From: an uncultured Bryobacteraceae bacterium
GTDB taxonomy: Bacteria; Acidobacteriota; Terriglobia; Bryobacterales; Bryobacteraceae
Direction: 5' to 3'
Assembly (NCBI GenBank): GCA_938003835.1
Contig: CALKXJ010000012.1
Coordinates: forward strand, 186,001-250,000
Length of the DNA: 64,000 nt
Part shown: positions 51,736 to 60,835 of the stretch, one piece after another
Layout of the letters: each line of letters begins with the position of its first letter
How positions within the stretch are numbered: position 1 is the first letter of the stretch
The notes under the pieces: model-generated
Database searches by the model: none
Told to the model about the DNA's origin: nothing
What the model saw: only the letters and a program-made list of their open reading frames with translations
Translations under genes and position numbers: made by a program

Positions 51736-54459
51736 GTGACCTACCAAGAGTTGCCGGCTCCCCGTGGGCAGGGCCGCCTGGCGGGCCTGCTCATCGTTCT
51801 GCTCGTCATTCTTCTGAGCGCTCGTACGCTCGCCTCTTTCTGGCTCGACTATCTCTGGTGGAAGGAACTGGAGCAGCTCGCCACCTGGCTGAGCATGCTG
51901 GCCTACCGCGTCGCGCCGGTACTCGTGGCGGCGCTCGTGGCCTTCCTCGTGCTCCTGGTGGCGCACCGGCGCGGATTGGCCTTTGCGGGCGTCCGGCGTG
52001 TTTACTCGCGCACCTACCGCAGGGTCGTGCCGCTGCTGCTCGCCCTCGTGGCGATCTTTCTCGCCAGCTCGAGCGTGGACACCTGGACCGTGGTGCGCTA
52101 TTTCGGCGGGCTGAATCTTCCCCCGGAGGCCACCGCCTGGCAGGATCCCGTCTTCTCCAAGCCGCTCTCTTTCTACCTGTTCAGCCTGCCCTTTTACTCT
52201 TTCCTCCGGCGCTATCTGCTCGCCTTGACGCTGGTGGCGGTGCTCGTCTACTGGATCACCGCCCGCGGCTGGCAACTCCGGGACCGCTTGCCGGAGCTCC
52301 AGCAGACCCAGGAGCTCGACCCGCGCATCTTTCGCCTGGAGGGTGGGCTCGAGTCGAAGTTCCTGCGCGGCGCCGCGGCCGTGTTCCTGGTAGCTCTCGC
52401 CATCCGCTACTTCCTGGTCCGCTACGAGCTGCTGTTCACCGATCACGGCTTCATGGTCGGCGCCGACTGGGTGGACCAGAACATCCGGCTGCCCCTGCTG
52501 TGGCTGGTGATCGCATCCTGCCTGGTTTCGGCCGTTTTCGTCTGGATGGGCCGCTGGCTGCTAGCGGCTTTTTTGCTGGCGGTGCTGGTGCTCAACGCCG
52601 CCGTGCCGCCCATCATCAACGCCACCTACGTCCGGCCGACCGAAATCACCATCCAGCGCCCGTTCATCGAAACGCACATCCAGGCCACCCGCTCGGCCTA
52701 CGGGCTTGACCGCCGCTCGAAGGAGATCGAGTTCCAGGCGCGTCTTGAAGCCCAGATCGATCCCAGCAAACACCGGGCGCTGTTCGATAACGTGCGCCTG
52801 TGGGACTGGCGCGCCTTTCATGACACCACCACCCAGATCCAGGCGCTGCGCACCTATTACGTCTTCAACGATTCCGACGTTGACCGCTACGTCATCGACG
52901 GGCAACTCCGCCAGGTTCTGCTCTCGCCTCGCGAGCTCGACATCCGGCAGTTGCCGGACGCGCAGGCCCGCTGGGTCAACCCCCACTTCATCTACACCCA
53001 CGGCTATGGCATGGTGATGGCCGAAGCCAACCGCATCACCGCCGAGGGCCTGCCCGTGCTCTTCGTCCAGGACGCTCCCCCGCAGGTGCGCACTCAAAGT
53101 CTGAAGCTGACGCGCCCGGAGATCTACTACGGCGAGCGGACCCACGAGCCGGTCTTCGTCCGAACCAAGGAGATGGAGTTCAGCTATCCATCCGGCAGCG
53201 AGAATGTCTTCTCGACCTACGAGGGAACCGGCGGCTTCCCCATCGCCTCGCCGGTGACCCGCCTGGCCGCGGCCCTGGTGCAAGGCGACGTCAACATCCT
53301 GCTGACGACGCTGTTCACGCCCGAAAGCCGCATGATGATCCGCCGCAACGTGCGCGACCGCCTGCGCACGCTGGCGGGCTTCATCGCCTGGGACGAAGAC
53401 CCGTACCTGGTGCTGACCGATGAGGGACGCCTGGTCTGGACCATCGACGGCTACACGACGTCGACCGCGCATCCGTATTCGCAGCCCTTGCGGGTCGAGG
53501 GGATGGGGCGCATCAACTATGTCCGCAACTCGGTGAAAGCCACCATCGACGCCTACACCGGCCAGACGCGCCTCTACATCTTCGATCCGGCCGATCCGTT
53601 GATCCAGGCCTACCAGCGCCTGTTCCCCGCCCTGCTCCGCCCCGAGTCGGAGATGCCGGCCGACCTGCGCTTCCACGCCCGGTACCCGGTCACCATGTTC
53701 CGCATCCAGGCCGAGATCTACCGCACCTTCCACATGCTCGACCCGCAGGCCTTCTACAACAAGGAGGACGTCTGGGATATCGGGCGCAACATTCATGGCC
53801 CGGACCTGAGGCCGCAACCGCTCCAGCCGACCTATGTCGTCGCCGCCGTGCCTGGGGAGGATGAGGCCGAGTTCCTGCTGATGCTTCCCTTCACGCCTCG
53901 CAACAAGGACAACCTGATCGGCCTGATGCTGGCACGCTGCGACGGCGACAAGCTGGGCGAGCTGCTCTTTCTCCAGCTTTCCAAGCAGGAGCTCTTCTTC
54001 GGCACCATGCAGATCGAGGCGCGCATCAACCAGGACCAGTACATCTCCAAGGACCTGACGCTGTGGAACCAGCAAGGCTCCCAGGTGCTGCGCGGCCAGA
54101 TGCTGGTGCTGCCGGTGGAGAACACGCTCGTCTATGTCGAGCCGATCTACATCCAGGCAGCCGAGGCGCGCATGCCGCAGCTCAAGAAGGTCGTCCTCGC
54201 CATGGGCAACCGCCTCATCTATCGGGACACGTATGAGGAGGCGCTGAGCGAGCTGGCCTCATTGAGCGGCCATCAGGCCGCGCCGCCATCGGAGGTGGCG
54301 GTTGCCGACCGCGGACGCGAAGCTCCCCCGGAACGTGCGGATCGCCGCCTGGAGGCGATCCGCGACCATCTGCGCCGCTACCGCGCCCTGGTGGCCGACG
54401 GCCGCTGGAGCGAGGCGGGCAAGGAGCTCGAGGAGATCGAGCGGCTCGTCGGGCGCTGA
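51736..54459 (+). CDS. UPF0182 family membrane protein
   Basis: Large protein of 907 residues of the UPF0182 (COG1615) family, function unknown. About seven hydrophobic helices occupy residues 1-290, including LIVLLVILLSARTLASFWL followed by DYLWWKELEQLATW, the family's typical opening. A large extracytoplasmic domain then carries conserved text such as NATYVRPTEITIQRPFIETH, NPHFIYTHGYGMVMAEAN, RPEIYYGE, YTTSTAHPYSQPL, YVRNSVKATIDAYTG and VYVEPIYIQA. The C-terminal 60 residues are a charged helical tail. GTG 51736 is the start. It stands alone between the redox pair and a convergent tolC-like gene. Confidence 0.93.
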   Translation: MTYQELPAPRGQGRLAGLLIVLLVILLSARTLASFWLDYLWWKELEQLATWLSMLAYRVAPVLVAALVAFLVLLVAHRRGLAFAGVRRVYSRTYRRVVPLLLALVAIFLASSSVDTWTVVRYFGGLNLPPEATAWQDPVFSKPLSFYLFSLPFYSFLRRYLLALTLVAVLVYWITARGWQLRDRLPELQQTQELDPRIFRLEGGLESKFLRGAAAVFLVALAIRYFLVRYELLFTDHGFMVGADWVDQNIRLPLLWLVIASCLVSAVFVWMGRWLLAAFLLAVLVLNAAVPPIINATYVRPTEITIQRPFIETHIQATRSAYGLDRRSKEIEFQARLEAQIDPSKHRALFDNVRLWDWRAFHDTTTQIQALRTYYVFNDSDVDRYVIDGQLRQVLLSPRELDIRQLPDAQARWVNPHFIYTHGYGMVMAEANRITAEGLPVLFVQDAPPQVRTQSLKLTRPEIYYGERTHEPVFVRTKEMEFSYPSGSENVFSTYEGTGGFPIASPVTRLAAALVQGDVNILLTTLFTPESRMMIRRNVRDRLRTLAGFIAWDEDPYLVLTDEGRLVWTIDGYTTSTAHPYSQPLRVEGMGRINYVRNSVKATIDAYTGQTRLYIFDPADPLIQAYQRLFPALLRPESEMPADLRFHARYPVTMFRIQAEIYRTFHMLDPQAFYNKEDVWDIGRNIHGPDLRPQPLQPTYVVAAVPGEDEAEFLLMLPFTPRNKDNLIGLMLARCDGDKLGELLFLQLSKQELFFGTMQIEARINQDQYISKDLTLWNQQGSQVLRGQMLVLPVENTLVYVEPIYIQAAEARMPQLKKVVLAMGNRLIYRDTYEEALSELASLSGHQAAPPSEVAVADRGREAPPERADRRLEAIRDHLRRYRALVADGRWSEAGKELEEIERLVGR

Positions 54460-54478
54460 CCGGAACCGCGAGGTCGAC

Positions 54479-56164
54479 TTACGGCACTACCACGTTTCGC
54501 TCGCGCAGCAGTTGTCCGGTGACGCGCAGCAGGTTGGTCAGGTTCCGCCGGTACTGCGAGGCTTCCGTCACCAGTTGCGACTGCGCCTCCGCCAGACGGT
54601 TCTGTGCGTCCAGCAGGAAGAAGATCGTGGTCACGCCGAGGTCGTACTTCTTCTGCTCGGCATCCAGCCGCTTCTGCGCGAAGTCGACGGAAAGCTGCGC
54701 CAGCTTCAGCCGCGCCCGGCTGCTTTCGACGTTGTTGACGGCGTTCAGGACCTCCAGGCGAATCTGCTGCTCCACCTGCCGGGCCCGGAGCGAATTCAGC
54801 CGCTTGCTCACGGCGGCGTCGGCCAGGTTGGCCACCGCGGCGCGGTCGCGAATGGGAAGCCGGAGCGACAGGGCGAACCCGTAAGTAGGGAAGTTAAAGC
54901 CGAACACTTGGTTGAGCGCGTCGCCCAAACCGCCGGGAATGGGCCGGAAAGCTCCGCCGCCCAGCGGCTCGAAGAAGGTGCCGCCCAGGCCCGCGGCGCT
55001 ATAGCTCATCGTCAGCGAGAGGTCCGGGCGAAGCTGGTTCCTCGCTGATTGGTAGTTGAGATCGTCGATGTCCAGAGCGGTCAGTGTGCTCTTCAGGTCC
55101 GGCCGCTGGCGCAGCGCCAGCTCCACCATCATCTCCTTGTCGATCGGCTCCTCGGCGCCCCCGGGCACCACCGGCTCGGTCAGTACAATGGGCATGTCGC
55201 GGAAGTCCGGGTCGAGATCGGCGCCGATCTGCTGCCTGAGCGCGTCGACGGCCTGCGCCAGCCGGTAGATCGACTGCGTCACCGCAATCTCCGCAATCGC
55301 CCGGTTCTGCTGCGGCTGGAAGATGTCGAGCGGCGAGATCGCCCCCAGCTCCAGCTCGCGTTCGCTGCGCTTGAGCAGCGCCTCGGCCAGCCGCAGCGAT
55401 TCCTGATTGACGCGCAGGTTCTCGCGCGCATCCACGACGTTCCAGTAGATCGTCTCCGCCTGAGCCAGCAGCCGCAGGAGCTGGTTCTCCAGATCGAAGC
55501 GGCTCTGTTTGAGGCGGCTCTCGGCCACCATCACCTGGAGCCGGTTGACGTAGCTGCCGAAATTCCTGAGCAGCGGCTGCGTGACGCTGAAGTCCAGGCT
55601 GGCGTTGATCGACGGGTTCACCGTGGCGAAGGCGGAGTTGGTCGAGCGCTTGTTGCCGCTGAAGCCGATGTTGTAGCTGGTGCCCGTCTCGAGCGTCTGC
55701 TGGTAGGCGAAGCTCAGCGGCTGGGTCAACTGGCTGAGTGTCTGCGCCCCTTCGAGCTGGCTCGAGGTGGGCGAGACGGTGCGCGTGGAGCGAAAGGTGG
55801 TCACCACCGCCGGATCAAAACGCCCCAGCGCGCGCGTGATGGCGTTCTTTGGCGTCTCGATCGTCAGCCTCTGGATGGCGATATCCGTGTTGTTGGCCAG
55901 CACCAGCTCCAAGTAGTCCTTGAGCGAGAGCTCGAGATGGCCGTCGACGACGAAGTCCGCCAGGCGCGCCGGCGCCCGCACGCTCACCCGCGGCGGCTGC
56001 GGCTGCACGAAGTGCGTCCGGAACCAGTGCGGGGAGCCGAAGCGGGGCGCTTCGATGACCGTGATGCCGTCTTTGAGTTGCTTGCTGCCGCCGATCGGCA
56101 GCAACTGCTGGGCGCTGAGCGTGCCCGCGCACACGAAAAGAGTGAAAAGAAAATTCCGTCGCAT
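54479..56164 (-). CDS. TolC-family outer membrane efflux protein
   Basis: Outer-membrane channel of an export machine, about 561 residues. A signal peptide (MRRNFLFTLFVCAGTLSAQ) is followed by two TolC-like repeats with long helices. Seen in the first: SLKDYLELVLANNTDIAIQRL; in the middle: LLRLLAQAETIYWNVVDARE and LGAISPLDIFQPQQNRAIAE; in the second: LALRQRPDLKSTLTALDIDD and LGVTTIFFLLDAQNRLAEAQ. ATG 56164 is used because the leader begins there; an in-frame start at 56332 would overlap the permease gene. It is the last gene of a five-gene minus-strand operon with three adaptors and a permease. Confidence 0.9.
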   Translation of the reverse strand: MRRNFLFTLFVCAGTLSAQQLLPIGGSKQLKDGITVIEAPRFGSPHWFRTHFVQPQPPRVSVRAPARLADFVVDGHLELSLKDYLELVLANNTDIAIQRLTIETPKNAITRALGRFDPAVVTTFRSTRTVSPTSSQLEGAQTLSQLTQPLSFAYQQTLETGTSYNIGFSGNKRSTNSAFATVNPSINASLDFSVTQPLLRNFGSYVNRLQVMVAESRLKQSRFDLENQLLRLLAQAETIYWNVVDARENLRVNQESLRLAEALLKRSERELELGAISPLDIFQPQQNRAIAEIAVTQSIYRLAQAVDALRQQIGADLDPDFRDMPIVLTEPVVPGGAEEPIDKEMMVELALRQRPDLKSTLTALDIDDLNYQSARNQLRPDLSLTMSYSAAGLGGTFFEPLGGGAFRPIPGGLGDALNQVFGFNFPTYGFALSLRLPIRDRAAVANLADAAVSKRLNSLRARQVEQQIRLEVLNAVNNVESSRARLKLAQLSVDFAQKRLDAEQKKYDLGVTTIFFLLDAQNRLAEAQSQLVTEASQYRRNLTNLLRVTGQLLRERNVVVP

Positions 56165-56180
56165 GGCGATCCAAGCGTTT

Positions 56181-57437
56181 CTATTCGTAGCGGATGGCTT
56201 CGATGGGATCGAGCTTGGCGGCCTGCACCGCCGGGTAGATGCCGAACAGCAGGCCGATGCCCACCGAGACCCCAAAGGCCACGGCGATCGAAGCCGTGGT
56301 GACCACAGTGGACCAGCCCGCCGCGGCCGCAATCACGCGGGAGAGCGTAAAGCCGAACGCGATGCCGATCAGCCCGCCGAGAATCGAGATCATCACCGCC
56401 TCGGTGAGGAACTGGCGAATGATGTCGCTCTGCCGGGCCCCGATCGCCCGCCGGATGCCGATCTCGCGGGTGCGCTCGAGCACCGTCGCCAGCATGATGT
56501 TCATGATGCCGATGCCGCCCACCAAGAGCGAGATGCCGGCAATGCAGATCATGACGATGCTGAAGATGAACTGCGTCCGGCGCTTCTGCTCGAGCAGGCC
56601 CGCCGGAACCGTCACCGTGAAATCGCCAGCGTCCTTGTGCGTCGCCGCCAGGATGGCGCTCACCACGTTGGCCGTCTCGATCGAATCGGTCCCGGCGGCC
56701 ACGCGGATGTAGATGCCGTCGATTTCGTCCTTGAGGTAACTGTTCGGGTCTTCAAATCGCCGCATCACGGTGTTCAGGGGCGCCAGGATGAGCTCGTTGC
56801 TCGAGGCCACCTCGAGCTGCTCGAGCTGCGTGCCGGCCGTGGCCTGCGGCGCCAGCACCCCGATCACCTGAAGCCAGACATCGTTGACCTTGACGTACTT
56901 GCCCACGGCGGGCTCATAGCCGAGCAGCGAAACCTTCGCCCCCTGCCCGAGCACGCAGACGGGCGCCGACTCCCGGTTGTCCTCCTCGTCGAAGAACCGG
57001 CCCTCGACGACCGTCAGGTTGTTGATGTGGAGAAACTGCGGCTCGACGCCGATCAGCAGCGGCACCTCCTGGGTGGCGCGGGGCAGCAGCTTTTGCGGCT
57101 TGAACCGCTTGCGGGGCGTCAAGGCCTCGAGCCCCGGCACGTTCTCCGAAATCGCGCGAAAATCCCGGAAGGTTAGCCCCGGCGAGACGGCCCGCCGCGC
57201 CTGGAGCTCGTTGCGGTCCACCGCCTCGCGCGCTTCGATGATGATGTTGTTGACGCCCAGCAGGTCGATGTAGCTCATCATCTCCTTCTGGGCGCCGGCG
57301 GTGATGGACAGCATCGCCACCACCGCCCCGACACCGAAGATCATGCCGAGCATCGTCAGCAGGCTGCGCAACTTGTGCGCCAGCAGGCTGGCGAGGCCCA
57401 TCGAGATTTCCGGAAACAGGCTGGAAAACGGCAACAT
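56181..57437 (-). CDS. MacB-like ABC permease without ATPase domain
   Basis: Membrane protein of 418 residues. One N-terminal helix (LTMLGMIFGVGAVVAMLSI) is followed by a periplasmic MacB core domain (residues about 60-280) and an FtsX-type C-terminal block of three helices (FIFSIVMICIAGISLLVGGI, EAVMISILGGLIGIAFGF and a last one ending GLLFGIYPA). The motif RTREIGIRRAIGARQSDI is the usual FtsX loop contacting the ATPase. Escherichia coli MacB has a fused N-terminal ATPase; here it is missing and no ATPase gene lies in the operon, so a separate LolD-like ATPase must be supplied from elsewhere. Starts four bases after the preceding adaptor ends. Confidence 0.92.
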   Translation of the reverse strand: MLPFSSLFPEISMGLASLLAHKLRSLLTMLGMIFGVGAVVAMLSITAGAQKEMMSYIDLLGVNNIIIEAREAVDRNELQARRAVSPGLTFRDFRAISENVPGLEALTPRKRFKPQKLLPRATQEVPLLIGVEPQFLHINNLTVVEGRFFDEEDNRESAPVCVLGQGAKVSLLGYEPAVGKYVKVNDVWLQVIGVLAPQATAGTQLEQLEVASSNELILAPLNTVMRRFEDPNSYLKDEIDGIYIRVAAGTDSIETANVVSAILAATHKDAGDFTVTVPAGLLEQKRRTQFIFSIVMICIAGISLLVGGIGIMNIMLATVLERTREIGIRRAIGARQSDIIRQFLTEAVMISILGGLIGIAFGFTLSRVIAAAAGWSTVVTTASIAVAFGVSVGIGLLFGIYPAVQAAKLDPIEAIRYE

Positions 57438-57440
57438 CTC

Positions 57441-59507
57441 TTACCTACCTCGGCCCGGGCTGCCCATGCCGGCTCCACCCAGTCCACCCATCGGCGTGGG
57501 GCTTTGACCACCGGCCGGTTCCGATTTCTTTTGTCCCGGCTTGGCGGTCGGATCCGCCAGGGCCACCAGCTCGCCTTCCTTCAGGCCTTCGGCGACGACC
57601 ATCGTATTCTCGCTCCGCTTGAGCGGCTTGATCACCCGTTCCTCAAAGCGGTTGCCGACCTTCACGTAGACGATGGGCCGGTTGTCCTTTTCAAAGACGC
57701 ACTGAATCGGAATGTGGATGGCGTCGGGGATCTTTTCCACGATGATCTCGACGTCGGCCAGCAGGCCGGGCCGCAGCAGCACGTCGAGCTGGCTGTCCTC
57801 TTCGGGCGGCGGGGGCAGTTTCGCGTTGGCAAGCTGCGCGTCGGAGAACTGCCCTGCTCCGCCGCGCGAGGCAAGCCGCAGCAGTTCGTTGCCTTCGCCG
57901 AAGGCCCTCGCCGGCGCTCCGCCGCCGGGCCCCTGCCCCGGGGCGGCCGGCCCCTGGCCGGACGGCGCGCCGCCCGGAGGCCGGCCCGGAAACAGCCCGC
58001 TCATCTGCTCGCGCAGCCTTTGGAAGATGGCGCGCCGCTGCTCCGGCTCGAGCTCCTCGAGCCTCTTGCCCTGGAGCTCCTTCTTTAAAGCCTCTTCCAC
58101 CTTTTTGCGCTGATCCTCGGGCAGGCGCGCCAGCATCTGCGTGAAGAACGCTCCGCCGCCCTGCCGGCGGGCGCCCTGTTGGCCTTCCTGCCCACCGGCA
58201 CCAGGGAATCCGCCGCCCGCTGCCGGAAATCCTCCGCCGGAACCGGGGAATCCGCCCGCGCCGCCCGCGCCCGCGCCAACCGGGCCCGCACCACCGAATC
58301 CGCCAGCCATGCCGCCGCCTCCGGCGCTGGGAGCGCCGCCCGACGCCATCGCTCCTCCGGGGCTGAACATGCCGGCCAGCATCATCGGCGGCGCCGACGC
58401 CTGCACGGGCGCCCGCTTGCGGTTCTGTTCCGCCATCGCCAGGATCCGCTGGATCTGCTCGGGCTTGGCTCCGAGCGCCGTCAGCAGCTCGCGCATGTCG
58501 ACTTCGAAGGTCACATCGAACTTCTTGGCCGGATCGTTCGAATAGACGTCGGCGCTCGCCGTCCCGCTGAGCGTCTTGATTTTGCCGTTTATCGTCTTAT
58601 CCGGCAGAGCATCCAGTCGGATCAGCACCTGCTGGCCTTCGTGGAGGTTCGCCCGGTCGAGCTCGCCGACCCTCGCCACCACCTCGAGCTCGGACAGATC
58701 CAGGATGTCCACCACCGGCATGCCCGGCCGCAGCTCGTCTCCCTCGCGGATGTCCGGCAACTGGGTGCCGGCGAAGAAAAAGCCGGTGCGCTGCTGCCGG
58801 ATGGCGACCAGGCCGCTCATCGGCGCCAGGAGCTTGACCTGCCGGAGGCGCTGCTGCTCGCGCGCCAGCTCGAGCTCGGCTTTGTTGCGCTCCTCGCGCA
58901 GCACCGCCAGCTCCGCCTCCGCCTGTTTGCGGCGGCTCTCGATGTCGCTCTTCAATTTGTCCAGCCGCCGCTTGGCCTCCTCGAGATTGAGGATGTTTTT
59001 CTTGGCGTCGATGGCTGAGAGCAGCTCATTGCGCTTCACCTCGAGTTCAGCGCGGCGGACTGCATAGCGGGCGCGAAGCAGCTCCACCTCATCCTGGTTC
59101 CGGCGGATGGCCAGATCGGCCTCGGCCTTCTTGATCCGCTCGGCGACCTGCTCGAGCTCGAGCTGCTTTTCTTCGAGCCGCGACAGGACCTCGGCGTCAT
59201 CGAACTCCACGACCAAGTCGCCTTCACGCGCGAAGGCGCCGAGCGGCGCCAGCTTCGTCACCTGAACCGTGCCGAAGAGGTTGGGGGCGATCAAGGTCAT
59301 CGACCGGACGGCGCGCAGCTCGCCTCGCGAGAAGGTCCGGACCACGACGTCGCCGCGCCGCACGCGCGTTGTGGGAACCTCCCGCTGCCGCTCCGGAAGC
59401 TGCCGCACCAGGCGGTAGCTGCCCCAGCCGGCGGCCACCACCGCCGCCACGATGGAAACTCGCAGCAGAACCTTCTTGAACTTCTTCATGGCCATTCCTG
59501 CCGGCAT
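57441..59507 (-). CDS. HlyD/MacA-type periplasmic adaptor with Gly-rich insert (third of three)
   Basis: Membrane-fusion protein of 688 residues linking an inner-membrane exporter to TolC. An N-terminal anchor helix (VLLRVSIVAAVVAAGWGSYR) is followed by the first lipoyl half (LAPLGAFAREGDLVVEFDDA), a long hairpin coiled coil (residues about 105-235) and LLAPMSGLVAIRQQRTG, the second lipoyl half. A beta-barrel follows. Residues about 340-560 are an unusual insert: a glycine/alanine/proline-rich stretch, a charged helix (PEDQRKKVEEALKKELQGKR), then more proline-glycine repeats. The membrane-proximal end (IHIPIQCVFEKDNRPIVYVK) is normal. Start and preceding stop share one base (TAATG). Confidence 0.88.
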   Translation of the reverse strand: MPAGMAMKKFKKVLLRVSIVAAVVAAGWGSYRLVRQLPERQREVPTTRVRRGDVVVRTFSRGELRAVRSMTLIAPNLFGTVQVTKLAPLGAFAREGDLVVEFDDAEVLSRLEEKQLELEQVAERIKKAEADLAIRRNQDEVELLRARYAVRRAELEVKRNELLSAIDAKKNILNLEEAKRRLDKLKSDIESRRKQAEAELAVLREERNKAELELAREQQRLRQVKLLAPMSGLVAIRQQRTGFFFAGTQLPDIREGDELRPGMPVVDILDLSELEVVARVGELDRANLHEGQQVLIRLDALPDKTINGKIKTLSGTASADVYSNDPAKKFDVTFEVDMRELLTALGAKPEQIQRILAMAEQNRKRAPVQASAPPMMLAGMFSPGGAMASGGAPSAGGGGMAGGFGGAGPVGAGAGGAGGFPGSGGGFPAAGGGFPGAGGQEGQQGARRQGGGAFFTQMLARLPEDQRKKVEEALKKELQGKRLEELEPEQRRAIFQRLREQMSGLFPGRPPGGAPSGQGPAAPGQGPGGGAPARAFGEGNELLRLASRGGAGQFSDAQLANAKLPPPPEEDSQLDVLLRPGLLADVEIIVEKIPDAIHIPIQCVFEKDNRPIVYVKVGNRFEERVIKPLKRSENTMVVAEGLKEGELVALADPTAKPGQKKSEPAGGQSPTPMGGLGGAGMGSPGRGR

Positions 59508-60814
59508 TACAACTTCCTCTTCGCCCGGGCCGCGGCTTCGGCCGGATTCTCAAGAGCCACTACCTCGCCTTCTTTCAGGCCCGCCAGCACGACGATGTCG
59601 GATTCGTTGCGCCGCCCGACTTCGATCGGGCGGATCTGAAATTGCTCCCCGCGCTGCACCCACACGGCGGGCTTGCCCTCGTGCAGGAAACTGGCCCGGG
59701 CGGGAATGAGCAACACGTTGGTGAGCTTCTCGATGACGATCTCCCCGGTGGCGCTCATGCCCGGCCGCAACCGGTCATCCGAGCGCGCCAGCGTCGCGCG
59801 TGCCGGAAAGTTCTTCTCCGTGGACCCGGCGCCGCGGAATTGCAGCGCGGCAATGGGGCTGATCCAATCCAGCTCGGCCTCGAACTCGGCTTCCGGCACC
59901 GCATCGACCCGCACGCGGACCTTCTGCCCGAGCTGGAGCCGCCCCCGATCCACTTCGTCGAGGTTCATCTCCAGATGCACGCGCGAAAGATCCGGAATCT
60001 CGGCGATCGCCGCTCCCGTCCAGGCCGTGTCGCCCTCTTTGAAAGGCGGAGGCTTGGAACCCCAGGAGCCCTGGCTGCGGAAATTCGGCAGAATGTGGAC
60101 GATGCCGTCGATCGGAGCCCGCACCACCATGCGCGACAGGTAGCCCTTGGCACGCTCGAGATCCCGGATCGTCTTGTCCTTGCGAAACTGGAGCCGCTCG
60201 AGATCGGCCTGCTGGGATACTTCGTGCGCCCCGATGGTCACCTTCACCTGGCCGAGCTCCCCCTTGGAGACCTCCACGTTGATGCGGTTCTTGGCGCCCT
60301 CGATCTCCGAGATCACCTCCGCCTTGCTCGCCTCCAGCTTCGCCCGCTCCAGGTTGTACTCGGCCGTCATCAGGTTCATCGCGTCCAGCTCGCTGACGAT
60401 CTTGTGCGAGGCCTGCATCTGCACAATCTCGCTGTCCACGGTGCGCACGTTGGTGGCGTATTGCAGCAGGTTCTGCTCCTGCTGGGCGGAGTCGAACTCG
60501 ATGACCACGTCGCCCTTCCTGACGCGCTGTCCGCTCGGCGTCAGGCGCACGATCTGCAAATCCGGCACCTGAGGCGCCGAGAGGATCACCGAGTTGCCGC
60601 TTTTGATCTCGCCGCGCGCCCGCACGCTGTCGATGAAGTCGCCCCGGCGCACGCGCGCCACAGCCACCTCGACCTTGGTCGTGCCGGTCCGCTGATAGGC
60701 GTACCAGCCCGCCGCGGCCAGCGCCGCCACGACCAGCGCCCAGATGAGAATCCTCTTCTTGAGCGAGACCTTTCCCTGACCGAGCCTCTTTCTGGGTTTC
60801 ACGTCCTTTGACAT
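59507..60814 (-). CDS. HlyD/MacA-type periplasmic adaptor (second of three)
   Basis: Membrane-fusion protein of 435 residues, close to the usual size. Anchor helix ILIWALVVAALAAAGWYAYQ; first lipoyl half LTPSGQRVRKGDVVIEFDSA; coiled-coil hairpin residues about 105-215; second lipoyl half RMVVRAPIDGIVHILPNFRS; beta-barrel including IPDLSRVHLEMNLDEVDRGR; and end block VLLIPARASFLHEGKPAVWV. Unlike its two neighbours it has no long low-complexity insert. It starts 21 bases after the upstream adaptor ends. Three adaptors in one operon may form a mixed ring or serve different permeases; this is inference. Confidence 0.92.
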   Translation of the reverse strand: MSKDVKPRKRLGQGKVSLKKRILIWALVVAALAAAGWYAYQRTGTTKVEVAVARVRRGDFIDSVRARGEIKSGNSVILSAPQVPDLQIVRLTPSGQRVRKGDVVIEFDSAQQEQNLLQYATNVRTVDSEIVQMQASHKIVSELDAMNLMTAEYNLERAKLEASKAEVISEIEGAKNRINVEVSKGELGQVKVTIGAHEVSQQADLERLQFRKDKTIRDLERAKGYLSRMVVRAPIDGIVHILPNFRSQGSWGSKPPPFKEGDTAWTGAAIAEIPDLSRVHLEMNLDEVDRGRLQLGQKVRVRVDAVPEAEFEAELDWISPIAALQFRGAGSTEKNFPARATLARSDDRLRPGMSATGEIVIEKLTNVLLIPARASFLHEGKPAVWVQRGEQFQIRPIEVGRRNESDIVVLAGLKEGEVVALENPAEAAARAKRKL

Positions 60815-60835
60815 CGGCTTCTCACGCTGCCCGAA